Below are positions 60,430-64,000 of a stretch of 64,000 nucleotides of DNA, piece after piece; position 1 is the stretch's first letter; each line of letters starts with the position of its first letter. The translations under genes and the position numbers were made by a program. A model generated the notes under the pieces. That model was not told the origin of the DNA and searched no databases. It saw only the letters and a program-made list of their open reading frames with translations. The stretch is from Pararhodobacter sp. SW119 (GTDB lineage Bacteria > Pseudomonadota > Alphaproteobacteria > Rhodobacterales > Rhodobacteraceae), in assembly GCF_017811755.1 (NCBI RefSeq), contig NZ_JADDJF010000017.1, positions 1-64,000 on the forward strand. Direction: 5' to 3'.

Positions 60430-61034
60430 ATGAACAAGCTTTCCGATACCCAACTCGTGATCCTCGGCGCCGCCGCACAGCGCGACGACCGCAACGTCCT
60501 GCCGCTGCCCGGCAGCCTCCGCGGCGGCGCGGCCGCCAAGGTGGTGGGCGCGCTGCTCTCGCGCGGGCTGATCGCCGAGACGGTGACGACAGCCGGACCA
60601 AGGCTGACGCGGTTCTCAACCGCTTCTGGCGCAACGACGCCGAAGGCCGGGCAATTCTGCTGCAAATTACTGACACTGGCCTCGCCGCCATCGGGGTAGA
60701 ACCGGAGGGCGCGGACAGCGCGAACACGGGCGCGACGGAGGCGCCGGTCGAGGCCGCGCCGAAGAAGGGTCGCGGCCCGAAGAAGGCGGCGCCCACGGGC
60801 GCGAACATAGCCGCTCCGCGCAAGACGCGCGACGGCACCAAGCAGGCAACCATGATCGCCATGCTGCGCCGCCCCGAGGGCGCGACCATCGCGCAGATAA
60901 GCGAGGCGACGGGCTGGCAGTCCCACACCGTGCGTGGGGCCTTCGCCGGGGCGCTGAAGAAGAAGCTCGGGCTCGAGGTCACCTCCGAGAAGGTCGAGGG
61001 TGGTGGGCGGATCTACCGACTGCCGCCGGCCTGA
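60430..61034 (+). pseudogene. DUF3489 phage protein with a frameshift
   Basis: Starts MNKLSDTQLVILGAAAQRDD with GGAGACGACC upstream. After 'GLIAETVTT' (near 60590) similarity moves to another frame: DSRTKADAVLNRFWRNDAEG, then a Lys/Ala-rich linker 'APKKGRGPKKAAP', and the DUF3489 HTH 'QATMIAMLRRPEGATIAQISEATGW' with 'HTVRGAFAGALKKKLGL'. The rebuilt protein is about 200 residues. One base appears lost near 60590-60600. DUF3489 proteins are phage-associated DNA-binding-like proteins of unknown role. It is the only phage gene here on the plus strand. Confidence 0.78.
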
Positions 61035-61050
61035 TTTCCGCGATCTGCGG

Positions 61051-61077
61051 AAGCCGCCGCTTCATTGGCGGCGGTTT
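61051..61077 (+). terminator. Terminator-like hairpin behind the DUF3489 gene
   Basis: AAGCCGCCG and CGGCGGTTT form a 9-bp stem with one G-T pair and a 9-nt loop, followed by a T/C-rich tract. It lies 17 bases past the stop. Confidence 0.65.
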
Positions 61078-61199
61078 CTCGTCTGTCTGACGGCATCGAT
61101 CCGGTCGGCAATTTTTTCCGGGGAGATGAGTCCCGAGTGAAAAGGCTAGAAGGATGAGCTTCGCATCAATCCGCGCCGTCGTGGGGCGCGACTGGCGCG

Positions 61200-62405
61200 C
61201 TACTGGTCTCGAGGTACTCTGGTGTGAGGGTCACGATGGTCTCGCAACCGCCAGGCGGTGGCGCGGGTAAGCAGGGCGCCGCACAGGCATGTGATGAAGA
61301 TCACCACGATGACGGCGTCGACCACGGTTGCGTCGATCAGGCCGGCGCCCTCGGCTGTGGTGGTGACGGCGAGCGTTGCAGCGGCTTGTGGCAGAGTCAT
61401 GCCGATCATCGCCCACCGGCCAGTCCGGCTGAACCCGAAGCTGCGGCCGGTGATCCACGCGGCCCCACCCTTGCCGGCCAGGACCGCGAGGACGAGCAGT
61501 CCAGCCATCACCCAAGGCCAGATCTCGCCGAACACCGCGAGTTCGAGCTTCATGCCGGTCTGAATGAAGAAAAAAGGGATGAACAGCATCCGGCCGGCGA
61601 AAATCAGATGCTCGAACAGAACTTCGCGCCGCTTGAGACTGAGGTTGAGAGCGATGCCGGCGATGAAAGCGCCGAGAATATCCTTGGTGCCGATCAATTC
61701 GGCAAGTGCGGCGAGCGCCAGAAGTGCCGCGACCACGAAGAGCGCATTCTCCGCAAGGGTTGCCTCGGGGTCTTCGAAGGTGGCGCGAGCCAGCCGGGGC
61801 AGGCCATAGAGCGCCGCGGCGGCGAGGACGGCGAGCAGGACAATCGGGCCGGCCCAGCCGAGCGCACCCTCCTCGGCGCCCGAAAGCTGAAGCACGACCA
61901 CCAGAACGACCAGGGCGGCGGTGTCGGTGAGCAGGGTGCCGCCAACGGCCGCAACGATCGGTCGGCGATGGATCAAGCCCATGCGTTGGACGATGGGGTA
62001 GGAAATCAGGGTATGCGATGCCAGTGCGGCGGCAAGCAGCAGCGCGCCGGGCCAATCCAAGCCGAAGAGAAGACCGACGCCGAGCACGGGTAGGAACGAC
62101 AGCAGGAGGCACAGGGCGCCGAAAACGGCTGATTCGCGCTTGTGATGGCGGACGATCTCAAGGTCAATTTCAAGCCCGGCAAGAAACATGATGAAGAGCA
62201 GGCCGATGGAGCCAAGCAATTCGACGACAGGCTCGGCAGGCAGAATCTGCGCCCCACCCGGCCCGATCAGCATTCCGACGACCAGGAGTCCGATGAGACC
62301 CGGTACAGGCACGCGGTGGAAGACACGCTGAACTACCAAAACGACCAGCAAAACCAAGGTGAACTGGAGTAGTGCATCCTCCAGCGGCAGGGTAAAATCC
62401 AACAT
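61200..62405 (-). CDS. Monovalent cation:proton antiporter, CPA2 type (cargo)
   Basis: A 401-residue membrane protein with about 12-13 helices of the Na_H_Exchanger fold. 'PVPGLIGLLVVGMLIGPGG', 'IGLLFIMFLAGLEIDLE' and the helix-5 region 'TDTAALVVLVVV' are CPA2 hallmarks; 'IGTKDILGAFIAGIALNLSL' and 'FIPFFFIQTGMKLELAVF' follow. Regulatory RCK/TrkA-N domains are absent, so it is the short KefB/YbaL-like form. It would exchange K+ or Na+ for protons. It lies between phage genes, on the phage strand, with no phage relative. Confidence 0.88.
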   Translation of the reverse strand: MLDFTLPLEDALLQFTLVLLVVLVVQRVFHRVPVPGLIGLLVVGMLIGPGGAQILPAEPVVELLGSIGLLFIMFLAGLEIDLEIVRHHKRESAVFGALCLLLSFLPVLGVGLLFGLDWPGALLLAAALASHTLISYPIVQRMGLIHRRPIVAAVGGTLLTDTAALVVLVVVLQLSGAEEGALGWAGPIVLLAVLAAAALYGLPRLARATFEDPEATLAENALFVVAALLALAALAELIGTKDILGAFIAGIALNLSLKRREVLFEHLIFAGRMLFIPFFFIQTGMKLELAVFGEIWPWVMAGLLVLAVLAGKGGAAWITGRSFGFSRTGRWAMIGMTLPQAAATLAVTTTAEGAGLIDATVVDAVIVVIFITCLCGALLTRATAWRLRDHRDPHTRVPRDQ

Positions 62406-62597
62406 TCCGGCTATCTTTCCATTCCGCTGAGAATTCGGGCTGTCTTACCAGAACCTCCGTGCCACGTTCCGCCGTGGCAACAAAACAGGCGCGCAAGCGT
62501 TCCCGAAACGAGCCCTTCCGTGATTGTTGGACAGATACCACGAGGGTTTTGCCTACAGTCGGACCAGCACAATCAATGGCATTTCGTAGAACTTCGT

Positions 62598-63041
62598 TTA
62601 CCGCCCGATCTGGCGCTGCTCGAGTGTCTCATCGTCGCCGTCCGACTGCATTACGTCGGCAATCAGGTGGTTCACCATCTCCGCGAAGTAGCTTGTCAGT
62701 TCCTTGTGCAGGTTGCGGAACTCGGCGCCGGTGGTCTTTTCGAACTCGGTTTGGCGGACCCGCACCATGACGGAGGTGCGCCGCTGTCGCGGATAGCGGT
62801 ACGGCTTGACGCCGTTCTTGCGGCACAGCGCGACAAACAATCGAACCGCCCAGACATCGGGTAGTGAGTACTGAACCTCGATCTCGGGCTCCTCCGGTAA
62901 TGCTGCCCTTGCCGGATCGAGCCGCGCCTGCAAGCGCTTGAGCGCCGCGCCGGCCGCCGCCCGTTCGCCGGCGGTCGCGCCGCGGGCGAACAAAGCCTCG
63001 AGCTTTTCCAGTCGTTCCCGAATATCGGCGTAACCGCGCAC
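62598..63041 (-). CDS. Hypothetical phage-region protein, DUF2786-like N-terminus
   Basis: A 147-residue protein. The first 50 residues, 'IRERLEKLEALFARGATAGERAAAGAALKRLQARL', resemble the DUF2786 helix pair. The rest is a mixed domain with 'PDVWAVRLFVALCRKNGVKPYRYPRQRRTSVMVRV' and 'AEFRNLHKELTSYFAEMVNHLI'. Such proteins occur in alphaproteobacterial prophages near DNA-modification genes. Function is unknown. Confidence 0.65.
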   Translation of the reverse strand: MRGYADIRERLEKLEALFARGATAGERAAAGAALKRLQARLDPARAALPEEPEIEVQYSLPDVWAVRLFVALCRKNGVKPYRYPRQRRTSVMVRVRQTEFEKTTGAEFRNLHKELTSYFAEMVNHLIADVMQSDGDDETLEQRQIGR

Positions 63042-63080
63042 TTGCCAGTTTCCCGTCTTAACAGGATCCGGCGTAAACCA

Positions 63081-63320
63081 TCACGTCGTGGAGCGGTCAA
63101 CCGTCCGGGATGCGCGCAGCTGCTCGAAGAACCGGCGCAGCAGGTATCCCCTTGCCAACGAGACCATCACGAAAGCGGCGCCAATCGCCAGATGCTCGCC
63201 GAGTGCGGCCTCGATGCCGAACAGCGGGAACACCGTCAACTGCGTCGCGATCGCTAGCACATAGCCCACGACGACATTGGTCGCGGCCTCGACGAAGGAC
63301 ATCTTGCGTGACTGTCTCAT
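63081..63320 (-). CDS. DUF7220-like small phage membrane protein
   Basis: A 79-residue protein, 'SRKMSFVEAATNVVVGYVLAIATQLTVFPLFGIEAALGEHLAIGAAFVMVSLARGYLLRRFFE', with two membrane helices. This matches the small DUF7220-type proteins common in prophages; role unknown. Its ATG overlaps the methyltransferase stop by ATGA. Confidence 0.75.
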   Translation of the reverse strand: MRQSRKMSFVEAATNVVVGYVLAIATQLTVFPLFGIEAALGEHLAIGAAFVMVSLARGYLLRRFFEQLRASRTVDRSTT

Positions 63321-64000
63321 GCCGCGGCAGCCTCGGACGCGACCTTCCCCAGCCGCTCGGCTTTCACCTGCGCGAAGGACCGACCGTCACCGTCGAGGAT
63401 CGCGTCGCGGCCGGTCTCGGCCTGCCAGCGCTCCACGGCGACCTCGACATAGGCCGGGCTGATCTCCATCGCGAAAACGCGACGGCCATTGGCCTCGCCC
63501 GCCATGATCTGCGAACCGGAGCCGCAGAAGGGCTCGTAGCAGAGGCCACCGCGGGCGACGTGCTGGCGCATCGGAATGCCGAACGCGTCGATAGGTTTCG
63601 GTGTCGGGTGGTCGGGGCGCTCGTCCCTGGCAAAGCTGGGCAGCGCCCATGTGGACGGCAGCGTCTGCTCGGCCACCTTCGGCGGGCGGTTCGGGCGGCG
63701 CCAACCCATTAAGCAGGGCTCGTGCTTCCAGAGGTAGTGGGACCGGGTCAGGACGCCCCGATCCTTCACCCAGATGATTTGCTGATGGACGAAGGCCCCG
63801 GCCTTTTCCCAGCAGGCTTCCAGCATCGCCTGGCGGCGCGAGGCATGCCAGCAATACCAGGCGGCATCCTCGGTGATGGCTTCCGCCACAGCGGCGGCGA
63901 TGAAGCCGTCGTAGAGTTCGGCGCCCTGCGAGCTGTCGTCCCAAGTCACGCCGTAGGACTGGCTCCAGTCCTTGTTGCGCGTCGGATGGTTCGAGCCGTC
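63317..64000 (-). CDS. Site-specific DNA methyltransferase, partial at right edge
   Basis: The 228 codons visible are the C-terminal part of a beta-class N4-C/N6-A DNA methyltransferase. SAM-binding motif I, late in this class, is 'YEPFCGSGSQIMAGEANGRRVFAMEISPAYVEVA', preceded by RDERPDHPTPKPIDAF. The frame continues past base 64000, where the catalytic DPPY-type motif should lie; 'DGSNHPTRNKDWSQSYGVTWDD' is visible at the edge. A phage-encoded methylase may protect its DNA from restriction. It is coupled to the DUF7220-like gene. Confidence 0.88.
   Translation of the reverse strand, partial: DGSNHPTRNKDWSQSYGVTWDDSSQGAELYDGFIAAAVAEAITEDAAWYCWHASRRQAMLEACWEKAGAFVHQQIIWVKDRGVLTRSHYLWKHEPCLMGWRRPNRPPKVAEQTLPSTWALPSFARDERPDHPTPKPIDAFGIPMRQHVARGGLCYEPFCGSGSQIMAGEANGRRVFAMEISPAYVEVAVERWQAETGRDAILDGDGRSFAQVKAERLGKVASEAAAA

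Larger units (their letters stand above)
31052..64000 (-). mobile_element. Lambda-order siphovirus prophage, interrupted, open at right edge
   Basis: Packaging, head, tail, tail-tip and lysis genes follow one another on the minus strand in lambda order (W, B, C, D, E, FII, Z, U, V, G/GT, H). Host-like genes are inserted at 39945-41743, 48156-50097, 51005-51415, 56098-57643 and 61200-62405. No integrase or repressor is in view; these may lie past 64000. Frameshifts in the terminase and DUF3489 genes suggest decay. Confidence 0.85.

Noticed and set aside
1-64000. CRISPR arrays, tRNA and rRNA genes
   Set aside because: No regularly spaced repeats and no cloverleaf or rRNA-like segments were recognised by eye; a tRNA or Rfam scan would be decisive.

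Overview
The window reads as a GC-rich alphaproteobacterial chromosome, most like the Rhodobacteraceae. Supporting signs are the strongly GC-biased third codon positions, a RepB/ParB-type recombinase module, DUF6127 and DUF7220 phage proteins, and tail genes of the BR0599/DUF2163 kind that also occur in the Rhodobacter gene transfer agent. No rRNA, tRNA or CRISPR array was recognised. All family names come from reading the translations by eye; no database search was run.

Left part (1-20 kb) is accessory chromosome. It holds a VOC protein, a DrrAB-type ABC exporter (2.3-4.1 kb), and a co-directional cluster of a CPBP membrane protease, two penicillin-binding-protein-like serine hydrolases, an alpha/beta hydrolase, a hydrolase remnant and a DUF6544-like protein (5.0-11.5 kb). 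Next is a scrambled patch (11.6-13.4 kb) with a truncated serine hydrolase, an IS fragment, and a second decayed copy of a phage lysis cassette whose endolysin is split into two opposite-strand pieces. It continues with a DJ-1/PfpI protein and its AraC-type regulator, a FixH-like plus MauG-like di-haem cytochrome pair (15.9-17.6 kb), and a methyltransferase/HsdR chimeric pseudogene.

Middle part (19.7-31.0 kb) is a defence-type island: a ParDE toxin-antitoxin pair, a small HTH-like protein, then a large serine recombinase overlapped by two ParB/RepB-like genes. After a gap with a long hairpin comes a tight three-gene operon: a DUF6361-like protein, a protein with two phospholipase-D-type HxK motifs, and a 1024-residue SNF2-like helicase. 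This trio is the best candidate in the window for a little-described anti-phage system.

Right part (31-64 kb) is a siphovirus prophage read on the minus strand, open at the right edge. From right to left it runs: DNA methyltransferase, terminase, then a head and tail order that follows lambda W-B-C-D-E-FII-Z-U-V-G/GT-H, then the BR0599-type tail tip, fibre-like proteins, DUF6127, a membrane-anchored M15 endolysin and nested Rz/Rz1 spanins. The G/GT pair carries a canonical A AAA AAC slippery site. The unusual feature is that this conserved order is interrupted at least five times by host-like genes (a cation/proton antiporter; DUF1186 and DUF1989; a small oxidase-like membrane protein; an EEP hydrolase and a PAP2 phosphatase; an alpha/beta hydrolase and a methyltransferase), always between structural genes. 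The terminase and DUF3489 genes also carry frameshifts, so the prophage may be decaying or domesticated, or the assembly may contain indels.
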